Source: Burkholderia ubonensis subsp. mesacidophila (GTDB taxonomy: Bacteria > Pseudomonadota > Gammaproteobacteria > Burkholderiales > Burkholderiaceae). From it: a stretch of DNA of 64,000 nt. Of the stretch, positions 1 to 9,557 are shown piece after piece. The stretch lies in the NCBI RefSeq assembly GCF_002097715.1, contig NZ_CP020739.1, positions 248,001-312,000 on the forward strand. Direction: 5' to 3'. The first letter of the stretch is position 1. Each line of letters opens with the position of its first letter. A program made the position numbers and the translations under genes. The notes beneath the pieces are model-generated. The model did not search any database, was not told the DNA's origin, and saw nothing but the letters and a program-made list of their open reading frames with translations.

Positions 1-31
1 CGGGTGTGGGTTCGATTCTGGCTCGGCTCAT
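1..31 (-). CDS. 5' end of an unidentified gene (runs off the window)
   Basis: Only the first ten codons are visible, reading MSRARIEPTP. The start is supported by an AGGAGA ribosome-binding site six to seven bases before the ATG. It follows the ribokinase gene on the same strand with a gap of about 50 bases, so it is probably the next gene of that operon. The product cannot be identified from ten residues. Confidence 0.45.
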   Translation of the reverse strand, partial: MSRARIEPTP

Positions 32-81
32 GGGTGTCTCCTTCCCGGGTTGTCTCGTCGATGGACGTCGCGGCGCGGTTG

Positions 82-1008
82 TCAGCGTCCTGCGTCGTGC
101 ATGAAGCGCTCGAAGGTGGCGGCGTCGGCATACGACTTCTGCGTGCCGAGGCCGGTCACCGAGTGCGCGGCATACGCGGATGCGTAGCGCATCGCGGCGG
201 CGGCGTCGCGCGATTCGACGTAGTAGCGCGCGAAGCAGCCGATGTACGCGTCGCCCGCGCCGGTGGTGTCGCGCGCGTCGACGCTGACGCCCGGCACGTG
301 GCGCACGCCATCGCGCGAAACGAGCAGCGAACCCTGGCTGCCGAGCGTGACGATCACCTGCTTGAGCCCGCGCTCGACGAGCGACGCGGCGGCGCGCGCG
401 GCCGCGTCGGGCGAATCGACGGGCATGCCGGACACGATCGCGAGCTCCGTTTCGTTCGGGACGAAGAATTCGACGGGGCGGATCCGCTCGAAGTCGAGGT
501 CGGGCACGGCCGGCGCGGGATTCAGCAGCACCGGGATGCCGTGCCGCGCGCCGAACGCGATCGCGTGATAGACGGTGTCGAGCTCGATCTCGAGCTGCAG
601 CACGATCAGCCCGCACTCGCGCAGCTTCGGCGCGGCCGCGTCGATGTCGGCGGGCTTCAGGTGGCGGTTCGCGCCCTTGACGATCAGGATGCTGTTGCTC
701 GAATCGGGTTCGACGAAGATCGGCGCGACGCCGCTCGGCACGCCGGGCACCTTGCGCACGTGTTCGGTGTCGATGCCGGCGCGCGCGAAGTTGCGGATCG
801 TGTTGTCGGCGAACACGTCGTCGCCGACTTTCGTCACCATCACGACCCGCGCGCCGAGGCGGGCGGCCGCGACGGCCTGGTTCGCGCCCTTGCCGCCGCA
901 GCCGAGCTCGAAGCCGGGCGCTTCGAGCGTTTCGCCGCGCGCGGGCATGCGGGTGACGTAGGTCACCAGATCGACCATGTTGCTGCCGATGACCGCGATT
1001 GTCTCCAT
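82..1008 (-). CDS. rbsK: Ribokinase-type sugar kinase (PfkB family)
   Basis: Predicted cytoplasmic kinase of 308 residues, the usual ribokinase length. It would phosphorylate D-ribose with ATP to give ribose-5-phosphate. The N-terminal PfkB signature GCGGKGANQAVAAARLG and the C-terminal signature DTTGAGDAY, which carries the catalytic Asp, are both intact, as is the NPAP segment in the middle. An ORF extends 31 codons further upstream, but the ATG at 1008 has an AAGGAAA ribosome-binding site and begins with the usual METIAVIGSN. Clustered TGTGAT/ATCACA dyads lie 55-85 bases upstream and suggest sugar-responsive repression. Another PfkB sugar kinase cannot be fully excluded. Confidence 0.9.
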   Translation of the reverse strand: METIAVIGSNMVDLVTYVTRMPARGETLEAPGFELGCGGKGANQAVAAARLGARVVMVTKVGDDVFADNTIRNFARAGIDTEHVRKVPGVPSGVAPIFVEPDSSNSILIVKGANRHLKPADIDAAAPKLRECGLIVLQLEIELDTVYHAIAFGARHGIPVLLNPAPAVPDLDFERIRPVEFFVPNETELAIVSGMPVDSPDAAARAAASLVERGLKQVIVTLGSQGSLLVSRDGVRHVPGVSVDARDTTGAGDAYIGCFARYYVESRDAAAAMRYASAYAAHSVTGLGTQKSYADAATFERFMHDAGR

Positions 1009-1063
1009 GCTTGTTTTCCTTGGAATGTTTGGGGTGGAGGCCGGGGAGGGCGCCGTCCGCCAA

Positions 1064-1093
1064 TGTGTGATAATAAAATCACATAACATGTGA
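1064..1093. promoter_or_regulatory. Nested operator-like dyads upstream of rbsK
   Basis: Two overlapping inverted repeats lie here. One is TGTGAT-N6-ATCACA (1066-1083), and the other is TCACAT-AAC-ATGTGA (1079-1093). A further ATGTGAT half-site occurs at about 1109. The segment is AT-rich compared with its surroundings and lies just upstream of the ribokinase start, where a repressor or activator would bind. The 8-base spacing between TGTGA and TCACA does not match the 6-base Crp consensus. A GntR- or LacI-type regulator is therefore as likely, and none is encoded nearby. Confidence 0.5.
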
Positions 1094-1318
1094 AAATGCA
1101 ATCGTCATATGTGATGGGTGTCACGGGCGAACGCTGTCGCCACGCGAGGCGGCGCGGCGGCGAGACGTGTCACGGTGTGGATGCTGGGCCGGCTTGTGCG
1201 GGTGTCCGCGCTCGACGGGGTATCGAGCGCATGTGCGGGCTGTGAGTGGGATCTGGCTGTGGAGGGGGCAATTGCTGCGCGCGGGATCGCGTCGCGCGCT
1301 TTCACACGCAAACCGGCG
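1094..1318. other. Intergenic, no gene seen
   Basis: This stretch lies between the rbsK promoter and the 3' end of the DUF2071-like gene. Apart from the ATGTGAT half-site at its left edge I see no convincing gene, terminator or RNA. Confidence 0.5.
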
Positions 1319-2176
1319 TCAGAGCACCCGCTCCGACAGCACACGAAACGCGACGCCGGGAACGACGAAGCAGAATGGCGCGCCAACCGCGCCGATCCGC
1401 TGCAGGAAATCGCCGTGGCCGACCGGCTCCACCGCCCTGAGCGGCTCGACGGCATCGACGTCGATCGGCAGGTCGATGCGGGCATGGGCGAGGCCATTGC
1501 AATCCTCGACGTGCGCAACCGCACCGTGCTGCAGGCTGAGGAACGTCACCGCGCCGCGCCATGAATCGAAGAACGGCGCGAGTTCGGCGGGCAGCGTGCG
1601 TTCGGACGTCGTCTCGGCGACGCACCGAAAATCCGGCGCGCTGCCGTCGCCGCCCGCCAGCAGCGTGCTGAATCGGCCGTCACGCGCCGTGTGTTCGAAG
1701 CGCTTCGCGAGATGCGACGGCAACGCGTCGCTGAACAGCCGGCTGCCGATCGCATAAAGCGGATGGTCGAAGACGTTCTTCACGAACAGGACCGTCGGTT
1801 CGGCCGGCGCCCGTCCCGAGAGCGTATCGACGTAAAGCCGCCAGTTGCTTTGCAGCGGCGACGGAAAGAGGCGGCGCAGCGGGCCCGCGGCGCGCGGGCC
1901 GAAGTGGCGGTGCGCGTAAGTGAGGATGGTGAACGGCGTCTTGCCGCCGCGCGCGGCCAGCCTGACGCCGGGCGGCACCAGATGGGCGACGTCCGCGAGA
2001 TCGACGAGCCACGTGCAATACACGACGTCCTGCACGTCGCTGGCGAGTTGCAGGAACGGCAGCCGCGACAGCAGTGCGCGGCGGGCGCGCAGCAGCGGGC
2101 GGCTCGCGACGACCAGGTTGGCGAGCCGGCCGACGATGCCGGCGGACGGATGGACGAATGCGTTGGTATAGGACAT
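1319..2176 (-). CDS. DUF2071-like conserved protein
   Basis: Product of 285 residues with no signal peptide or clear membrane span. The layout resembles the DUF2071 family, which has an acetoacetate-decarboxylase-like fold. An early hydrophobic DVQDVVYCTWLVDLADVAHL segment is followed by FTILTYAHRHFGP and SNWRLYVD blocks. The resemblance is judged by eye and no catalytic role is assigned. The ATG at 2176 (MSYTNAF) is preferred, although a TTG 28 codons upstream is in frame. Neither has a strong ribosome-binding site. It reads in the same direction as the upstream AraC gene, 80 bases away. Confidence 0.72.
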   Translation of the reverse strand: MSYTNAFVHPSAGIVGRLANLVVASRPLLRARRALLSRLPFLQLASDVQDVVYCTWLVDLADVAHLVPPGVRLAARGGKTPFTILTYAHRHFGPRAAGPLRRLFPSPLQSNWRLYVDTLSGRAPAEPTVLFVKNVFDHPLYAIGSRLFSDALPSHLAKRFEHTARDGRFSTLLAGGDGSAPDFRCVAETTSERTLPAELAPFFDSWRGAVTFLSLQHGAVAHVEDCNGLAHARIDLPIDVDAVEPLRAVEPVGHGDFLQRIGAVGAPFCFVVPGVAFRVLSERVL

Positions 2177-2256
2177 GGCCGTTGTTGTTGTGATGGATTG
2201 AAGCGCGACGCGAAAGCAAGCGCTTTCAACTTTGGCGGGCGCGCGCGCAAGGTACC

Positions 2257-3309
2257 TCAATCGTCGGCGCCGCGCCGCTTTCGGTCGATTCCTTCAGGAG
2301 ACTCGCCGGATGGACGACGCAACCCCGCCTGATCCGACCGAAACGCGCCGGGCGACTGCCCGGTCCATTTGCGGAACGCGCGATGAAACGCGCTCGGCTC
2401 GGAGAAGCCCAGCTCGACCGCGATGTCGGCGACGCTGCGCGCGCCGTCGCGCAGCAGCGATTGCGCGATCACGCTGCGCATTTCGTCCTTGATCGCCGCG
2501 AAGCTCTGCCCTTCGCTGCGCAGGCGCCGCCGCAGCGTCGCCGGCGGCATGTCGAGCTGCGCGGCCAGCGCGTCGAAGACCGGCCAGTCCGCCGCCGGCA
2601 CAGCCTTCAGGTGCGTGCGGATCTTCGCGACCCACCCCGAATCGTGCCGGTAGCGCACCAGGATGTTGGCGGGTGCGCCGCGCAGGAAGGTCTTCAGCGC
2701 CTGTTCGGAGCGGATCGTGGGCAGGCGCAGATAGGCCGCGTCGAACGTGAGCCGGCAATCGGGCCGGTCGAAATGCACCGGTGCGCCGAAGAACTGGCTG
2801 TAGTCGTCGCGATGGGCGGGGCTCGCGCACGAGAAATCGATGCGCCGCAACGGAATGCGCCGCCCGATCAGCCAGCACGCGAGGCCGAGCAGGATCAGCC
2901 AGAACGTGCGGTAAGCGAACGCGGGGCGCGGCCCGCCCGCGTCGGCGAGCACGATGCGCGCCTCGCCGCCGGCCACCTGCAGCCGGCCGTGCGGGTGGTC
3001 GAGCACCACCCGCAGGAACCGCAGCGCGCGCTGCAGCGCCTGCTCGAGCGTGGCCGCATGCAGGACCGCGTGACAGAGCAGCGCGAAGCTGCCGACCCGC
3101 ATCGGCCGCGCGGCGAGGCCGAAGAACTCGTCGTCCAGCGCGTCGGCCATCGCCAGCCACAGCCGCCCGTATTGCTGGATCGTGACCGGGCTGTCCACCT
3201 CGGCCGGCAGCCCGGCCGCATGCAGCAGCGGCTGCACGTCGACGCCTTGCTGGCGCAGGCAGGCGAGCGCGTCCTCGACAAAGCCCGGCGCGATCATGTG
3301 CCGTTCCAC
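2257..3309 (-). CDS. AraC-family transcriptional regulator
   Basis: Regulator of about 350 residues. The N-terminal two thirds match the arabinose-binding-like region found in OruR-type AraC proteins. The C-terminal third carries the double helix-turn-helix, with LDMPPATLRRRLRSEGQSF for the first helix pair and SVADIAVELGFSEPSAFHRAFRKWTGQSP for the second. A GTG at 3309 is chosen because GGAGGG sits six bases before it. An ATG at 3297 and longer forms up to 3363 or 3372 are possible. It is divergent from the acyl-CoA synthetase operon starting at 3453 and is the natural candidate to control it. Confidence 0.88.
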   Translation of the reverse strand: MERHMIAPGFVEDALACLRQQGVDVQPLLHAAGLPAEVDSPVTIQQYGRLWLAMADALDDEFFGLAARPMRVGSFALLCHAVLHAATLEQALQRALRFLRVVLDHPHGRLQVAGGEARIVLADAGGPRPAFAYRTFWLILLGLACWLIGRRIPLRRIDFSCASPAHRDDYSQFFGAPVHFDRPDCRLTFDAAYLRLPTIRSEQALKTFLRGAPANILVRYRHDSGWVAKIRTHLKAVPAADWPVFDALAAQLDMPPATLRRRLRSEGQSFAAIKDEMRSVIAQSLLRDGARSVADIAVELGFSEPSAFHRAFRKWTGQSPGAFRSDQAGLRRPSGESPEGIDRKRRGADD

Positions 3310-3452
3310 CACAGACCCTCCGATATGGCATTTCCGATCAGGATCGTAGACTCGATTTGTCATTGTTTGCAATGTCGGCGATGACTACCATCGGGAACGA
3401 ATCTGCCGCGCCGGCCGATCTGCCGGCCGCGATACAACGGGAGGAGACACCC

Positions 3453-5138
<1,686 letters not shown>

Positions 5139-5153
5139 ACGGAGGAAGAACGA

Positions 5154-5921
5154 ATGAACATCGATAACCGCGTGTTTCTGGTCACGGGCGCAGGCTCCGG
5201 CCTGGGCGCCGCCGTGGCGCGCATGGTCGTCGAGCACGGCGGCCGGGCGATGCTGGTCGACGTCAACGGCGACGCCGCGGCCGGCGTCGCGCGCGAACTC
5301 GGCGCGGCGGCGCGCTTCGTGGCGGCCGACGTGACCAGCGAAGCCGACGGGCAGGCGGCGCTCGCCGCCACGCTCGACGCGTTCGGCCGGATCGACGGGC
5401 TCGTCAACTGCGCAGGCGTAGCGCCTGGCGAGAAGGTCGTCGGGCGCGACGGGCCGCACCGGCTCGCGAGCTTCGCGCGCGCGGTCTCGATCAACCTGGT
5501 CGGGACCTTCAACATGATCCGGCTGGCGGCCGACGCGATGTCGAGGCAGGACGCCGACGCGAACGGCGAGCGCGGCGTGATCGTCAACACCGCGTCGATC
5601 GCCGCGTTCGACGGCCAGATCGGGCAGGCGGCCTATGCGGCGTCGAAGGGCGGCGTGGTCGGGATGACGCTGCCGGTCGCGCGCGAGCTCGCGCGCTTCG
5701 GCATCCGCGTCGTGACGATCGCGCCGGGCATCTTCGCGACGCCGATGCTGACCGGGATGCCGCAGGACGTGCAGGACTCGCTCGGCCGCAGCGTGCCGTT
5801 TCCGGCGCGTCTCGGCCGCCCGGAGGAATTCGCCGCGCTGGTGCGGCACATCGCCGAGAACACGATGCTGAACGGCGAAGTCATTCGACTCGACGGCGCG
5901 TTGCGGATGGCGCCGCGCTGA
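5154..5921 (+). CDS. SDR-family 3-hydroxyacyl-CoA dehydrogenase (HSD10-like)
   Basis: Short-chain dehydrogenase of 255 residues. The NAD-binding TGAGSGLG, the NCAG motif and the catalytic YAASK are all present. The middle segment ([23 protein letters not shown]) follows the pattern of type-2 3-hydroxyacyl-CoA and 2-methyl-3-hydroxybutyryl-CoA dehydrogenases. In the operon it would oxidise a 3-hydroxyacyl-CoA to the 3-ketoacyl-CoA that the next gene product cleaves. A GGAGGAAG ribosome-binding site precedes the ATG. Confidence 0.88.
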   Translation: MNIDNRVFLVTGAGSGLGAAVARMVVEHGGRAMLVDVNGDAAAGVARELGAAARFVAADVTSEADGQAALAATLDAFGRIDGLVNCAGVAPGEKVVGRDGPHRLASFARAVSINLVGTFNMIRLAADAMSRQDADANGERGVIVNTASIAAFDGQIGQAAYAASKGGVVGMTLPVARELARFGIRVVTIAPGIFATPMLTGMPQDVQDSLGRSVPFPARLGRPEEFAALVRHIAENTMLNGEVIRLDGALRMAPR

Positions 5922-5940
5922 TCCACAAGGAGAAGGAACC

Positions 5941-7131
5941 ATGACGACACACGATCCGATTGTCATCGTCGGTGCGGCCCGCACCCCGATGGGCGGTTTC
6001 CAGGGCGATCTGGCCGCGGCGGCGGCGAGCGAGCTGGGCGCGGTGGCGATTCGCGCGGCGCTCGAACGCGCCGGCGTGCCGGCCGAACAGGTGGACGAGA
6101 TCGTCTTCGGCTGCGTGCTGCCCGCGGGGCAGGGACAGGCGCCGGCCCGGCAGGCGGCGCTGAAGGCGGGGCTGCCGCTGGCGGCTGGCGCGACCACGGT
6201 CAACAAGATGTGCGGGTCCGGGATGAAGGCCGCGATGTTCGCGCACGACCTGCTCGTCGCGGGCTCGGCGGACGTGATGGTGGCGGGCGGCATGGAAAGC
6301 ATGAGCAACGCGCCGTACCTGCTGCCGAAGGCGCGCGGCGGCTACCGGATGGGACATGGGCAGGTGCTCGACCACATGTTCCTCGACGGCCTTGAGGACG
6401 CGTATGACAAGGGCCGCCTGATGGGCACGTTCGCCGAGGATTGCGCGGCGACCTACGGCTTCACGCGCGACGCGCAGGACGCGTTCGCGATCGCATCGCT
6501 CAAGCGCGCGCAGCAGGCGATCGCGAGCGGCCGGTTCGCGGCCGAAGTGGCGCCGGTGCAGGTGCGCGCGGGCAAGACCGAAACGGTGGTGAGCATCGAC
6601 GAGCAGCCGGGCAAGGCGAAGCTCGACAAGATCCCGACGCTCAAGCCGGCGTTCCGCGAGGGCGGCACGGTGACGGCCGCGAATTCGTCGTCGATCTCGG
6701 ACGGCGCCGCGGCGCTGGTGCTGATGCGCCGCTCGGAAGCGGAGCAGCGCGGCCTGACGCCGAAGGCGGTGATCGTCGGCCATTCGACTTTTGCGGACAA
6801 GCCCGCGCTGTTCCCGACGGCGCCGGTCGGCGCGCTGCGCAAGCTGTCGGAGAAGACCGGCTGGCGGCTGCGGGACGTCGACCTGTTCGAGATCAACGAA
6901 GCGTTCGCGGTGGTCGCGATGGCCGCGATGCGCGATCTCGACCTGCCGCACGACAAGGTCAACGTGCACGGCGGCGCGTGCGCGCTCGGCCACCCGATCG
7001 GCGCGTCCGGCGCGCGCGTGTTGGTCACGCTGCTCGCGGCGCTCGAAACGCATGGGCTGCGGCGCGGCGTGGCGTCGCTCTGCATCGGCGGCGGCGAGGC
7101 GACGGCGATCGCGATCGAACGCCTGACCTGA
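5941..7131 (+). CDS. Acetyl-CoA C-acyltransferase (thiolase)
   Basis: Thiolase of 396 residues, the usual length. The nucleophilic Cys is in NKMCGSGMKA, the catalytic His in GGACALGHPIGASG, and the C-terminal second Cys in CIGGGEATA. It would cleave 3-ketoacyl-CoA with CoA, or condense two acyl-CoAs in reverse. It is the last gene of the operon, 19 bases after the dehydrogenase with an AAGGAGAAGG site, and two GC-rich hairpins follow its stop. Confidence 0.92.
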   Translation: MTTHDPIVIVGAARTPMGGFQGDLAAAAASELGAVAIRAALERAGVPAEQVDEIVFGCVLPAGQGQAPARQAALKAGLPLAAGATTVNKMCGSGMKAAMFAHDLLVAGSADVMVAGGMESMSNAPYLLPKARGGYRMGHGQVLDHMFLDGLEDAYDKGRLMGTFAEDCAATYGFTRDAQDAFAIASLKRAQQAIASGRFAAEVAPVQVRAGKTETVVSIDEQPGKAKLDKIPTLKPAFREGGTVTAANSSSISDGAAALVLMRRSEAEQRGLTPKAVIVGHSTFADKPALFPTAPVGALRKLSEKTGWRLRDVDLFEINEAFAVVAMAAMRDLDLPHDKVNVHGGACALGHPIGASGARVLVTLLAALETHGLRRGVASLCIGGGEATAIAIERLT

Positions 7132-7141
7132 TCCGGCGACG

Positions 7142-7223
7142 CGAATCCGGCACCCGGATTCGCGACGACGTCGAGCGAGGTGGCGGGGGCGGGGCGGGCT
7201 GCAAGGGCCCGCCCCGTTCCGTT
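7142..7223 (+). terminator. Hairpin pair downstream of the thiolase operon
   Basis: A first hairpin (about 7142-7163) pairs GCGAATCCGG with CCGGATTCGC. A second pairs GGGGCGGGC (7191-7199) with GCCCGCCCC (7207-7215) around a 7-base loop and is followed by the weak T-run GTTCCGTTT. The position right after the last operon gene supports a terminator role. The T-tract is poor, so efficiency is uncertain. Confidence 0.55.
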
Positions 7224-7502
7224 TACGGTTCCGCTTGTCGGGCCATTTGTCGGCTGCGGCCGTCGATCGAACGCGGCGACGCCCGTCCGGACTGCTACAA
7301 TCGCGACTTGTTTCATTCAGTGTGCTTGACGTTACGGACTCTGAACGGCTCGCGAGCGGCACGATCGACTTGCGCAGAAAGCCGAGCGGCAACAACCCCG
7401 ACACCGCCCCATTCGGCAACGGTCAGGCAGACTGTGAACGAATGATGGGAATCCGCGTGCCCCGGTTGATTCCGGGCACCGCATCGACGAAGAAAACGCC
7501 AC
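7224..7502 (+). promoter_or_regulatory. Upstream region of the H-NS gene with an extended -10-like site
   Basis: With the terminator this forms a 371-base gap without a gene. A TGcTACAAT element at 7293-7301 resembles an extended -10 promoter. No good -35 is seen at the right distance. If it is used, the H-NS mRNA would carry a leader of about 195 bases. The rest shows nothing recognisable. Confidence 0.35.
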
Positions 7503-7829
7503 GTGACATCCAGCAAAATTCAGACGCTGCAGCAGCAGCTCGGCCACCTCAACCTGCTGCTCGAAGAAGCCCGCACGAAAGAGAAGGCGGAAGCATTGGC
7601 CAGGATCCGGGAACAGGTCAAGGAATACGGCATCACGGAAGTGGAACTCCTCCGTGCGGCCGGCTTCGTGAAGGACAAGCCGAAGAAGCAACCCGCCAAG
7701 TACTACGATCCGTCGTCGGGCAACGCCTGGTCGGGCCGCGGCGCCCGCCCGAAGTGGCTGGCCGGCAAGAACCCGGACGACTATCTGATCCGGCCCGAGG
7801 CCAAGCCTTGGTGGCCCGGCGAGGAATGA
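7503..7829 (+). CDS. H-NS-family nucleoid protein
   Basis: DNA-binding protein of 108 residues. Residues 1-50 are a predicted coiled-coil oligomerisation region. The C-terminal part carries the H-NS-type DNA-binding signature YYDPSSGNAWSGRGARPKWL. The start is a GTG and the ribosome-binding site is weak. H-NS proteins silence AT-rich acquired DNA. A second, divergent member is encoded at 60244-60579, so the replicon carries at least two paralogues. Confidence 0.9.
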   Translation: MTSSKIQTLQQQLGHLNLLLEEARTKEKAEALARIREQVKEYGITEVELLRAAGFVKDKPKKQPAKYYDPSSGNAWSGRGARPKWLAGKNPDDYLIRPEAKPWWPGEE

Positions 7830-8264
7830 TGAAGGCCGGTCGAGCGTTGCCGACCCGGCACGCTTGATCCCGGCCGCCCGGCCGGCGCTGGCGTTTCCGC
7901 ATGTGACGGGAGCGAGTCGGCGAAGTGACATGCTTGCGACACCCTGAATCGAACGGCGACGCCTTGTGTCGAGCAGGTCGAGGCCGTTCGAGCCTTTTCT
8001 TGGGGTCCGATCCGTTCATCCACCCGATCGCGTGCCGGCCGCCTGACCGGCGGCGCGCGCTTGCTCCGGGCCCGGGACGACGAACGGGGCGTCGCCGATG
8101 ACCTACACTAGAAGCCCGCTCCTCGCGGGCCGGCGGCCGTTCCGGCGCAACCCGCTGCATGGCTTCGTCCCCGGCTTGCCGCCTGCGAACGGCGGTGGAA
8201 CGGAAACACGGCGTGATCGGCTGCCCGGATTCGCCGGGCGCCGACATTCATGTAGGAGGTCATC
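7830..8264. other. Gene-free region with leader hairpins for the following gene
   Basis: No gene is visible. A TACACT -10-like element lies near 8104. It is followed by a GCCCGC/GCGGGC hairpin (8114-8130) and a CCCGG/CCGGG hairpin just before the GTAGGAGG ribosome-binding site of the gene at 8265. The latter could affect access to that site. Confidence 0.35.
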
Positions 8265-8591
8265 ATGTTGCAAGCCACCGAGATGCAACAGCGCTTCAGC
8301 CACCTGCAGCAGACGATCAGCGAGGCATCACGGACCTGCCACTCGAACAAGATGGCGCCCAGGGAACTGCTGAACTGGGTCGATGAACTGGACAGGGAAT
8401 GCAAGTCGGCGAAGAAGGTCATCGCGTCCCGCGACGACGATCGCATCCGCCAGTGGGTCGACGATCTCGAACGGATCGGCGATCGGGCCGAGCGCGCGTG
8501 CATGCAGGCCGGCGGCGTCGATGCCGGCATCAAGGACGCCGTGAGCTCGATGCATTCGGAGCTCTCGGATCTGAAGCGGCAAGTGCACTGA
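8265..8591 (+). CDS. Small conserved hypothetical protein, helical
   Basis: Soluble polypeptide of 108 residues, mostly heptad-like and charged, with no signal peptide. It contains three cysteines and many Arg, Asp and Glu residues and probably folds as a helical bundle. An excellent GTAGGAGGTCATC site precedes the ATG, which strongly supports translation. I do not recognise the family and no function is assigned. A stand-alone transcript is likely, because neighbouring genes are far off. Confidence 0.7.
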   Translation: MLQATEMQQRFSHLQQTISEASRTCHSNKMAPRELLNWVDELDRECKSAKKVIASRDDDRIRQWVDDLERIGDRAERACMQAGGVDAGIKDAVSSMHSELSDLKRQVH

Positions 8592-8619
8592 GGCACTGAG
8601 CGATTCGCCCGCTATTGCG

Positions 8620-8757
8620 CGTCGCCGAGCGGGTAAACCGCGACGGGGTTTACCTGTGTCGAACGCGGGATTTTCGAGGAGTACGATCAGTCGTCCAGTT
8701 TGTTTTTGAGGTTTCTCAGAGCGAAGCTCGCCCGCGTACCCGCGGGCATTTTTTTGT
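8620..8757 (+). ncRNA. Candidate small RNA or 3'UTR ending in a strong terminator
   Basis: The 311-base gap between the small protein and the GNAT gene contains a GGTAAACC/GGTTTACC hairpin near 8637-8658. It also contains a textbook intrinsic terminator, GCCCGCG (8730-8736) pairing with CGCGGGC (8741-8747), followed by ATTTTTTT. The terminator is about 140 bases from the upstream stop codon. This leaves room for a long structured 3'UTR or an independent small RNA. No family is recognised. Confidence 0.4.
8730..8756 (+). terminator. Rho-independent terminator
   Basis: A seven-base-pair GC stem with a four-base loop is followed by a run of seven T residues. It ends transcription from the 8265 gene or from a small RNA starting after it. 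Confidence 0.8.
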
Positions 8758-8902
8758 CCGCGATCCGGGCCGTCGCACGGCTCCGCAACGCTTCCGTCCT
8801 TTTTGCCGATTTGTCCGATCAGGCACGCGCGGGCGCCCATGCCAATCAAGGCAGACTGCGCTATCTTCCCGCCTTCGACTTGCGCGCCTGCCCAATCCGC
8901 CG

Positions 8903-9475
8903 ATGAAATTCGCGACCCCGATCCTGCCGAACCCGCTCGTCACCGACCGCCTGCTGCTCCGCCCGGCCCATCGGGCATACGCGCCCGCTTTGCTGGCGTA
9001 CTACGTCGAAAACCGGACGCACCTGATGCCGTGGGAGCCGTCGCGGCCCGATTCGTTCTACACCCGACATGCGATCGAGACGCGGCTGATGTCGATGGAG
9101 GACAACATCACTGCCGGCCGCGCCGTGCATCTTTTGATGTTCGATAAGGATGACGATCGATTGATCGGCGATTGCAATTTCACGCAGATCGTTCCGGAGC
9201 CGTTCCGCGCGTGCTATCTCGGGTTTTCGATCGCACGCGATTGCGAAGGGCGAGGGTTGATGCACGAGTGTCTGGAGACCGCGATTCGCTATGTGTTCGA
9301 TGAACTCGCGCTGCATCGCGTGATGGCCAATCATCGTCCCGAAAACCGGCGCAGCGCGCGGCTCCTCGAACGGCTCGGATTCGAGCGGGAAGGCTATGCG
9401 CGCGCGTATCTGCGCATCAACGGCGCGTGGGCCGACCATGTTCTGACCGCGCTGATCAATCCGGCGCCGGTTTGA
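8903..9475 (+). CDS. GNAT N-acetyltransferase, RimJ/RimL type
   Basis: Protein of 190 residues in the family that acetylates N-terminal amines of ribosomal proteins or small molecules with acetyl-CoA. It has the RLLLRPAHRAYAPAL opening typical of RimJ-like enzymes. The acetyl-CoA-binding region includes CEGRGLMHECLETAIRYVF, and the closing motif is NRRSARLLERLGFEREG. The start at 8903 gives the usual family N-terminus. The open frame upstream spans the terminator and is not coding. Confidence 0.88.
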   Translation: MKFATPILPNPLVTDRLLLRPAHRAYAPALLAYYVENRTHLMPWEPSRPDSFYTRHAIETRLMSMEDNITAGRAVHLLMFDKDDDRLIGDCNFTQIVPEPFRACYLGFSIARDCEGRGLMHECLETAIRYVFDELALHRVMANHRPENRRSARLLERLGFEREGYARAYLRINGAWADHVLTALINPAPV

Positions 9476-9557
9476 CGGCGTGCGCCGTCCCATCCGTATA
9501 CTCGAGCGCTGATGGCGTCGCCGACGCCGACGCCGATGCAAAAAAAAGAGAGGGCAC

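Noticed and set aside
7..24. GGTTCGATTC near the left edge resembles a tRNA T-loop
   Set aside because: The flanking bases cannot form a T-stem (GTGGG against CTGGC), and the segment is the start of a minus-strand gene with a good ribosome-binding site.
1118..1564. Plus-strand frames near 1.1-1.7 kb
   Set aside because: They are antisense to the DUF2071-like gene or lie in intergenic DNA, and have no ribosome-binding site or family pattern.
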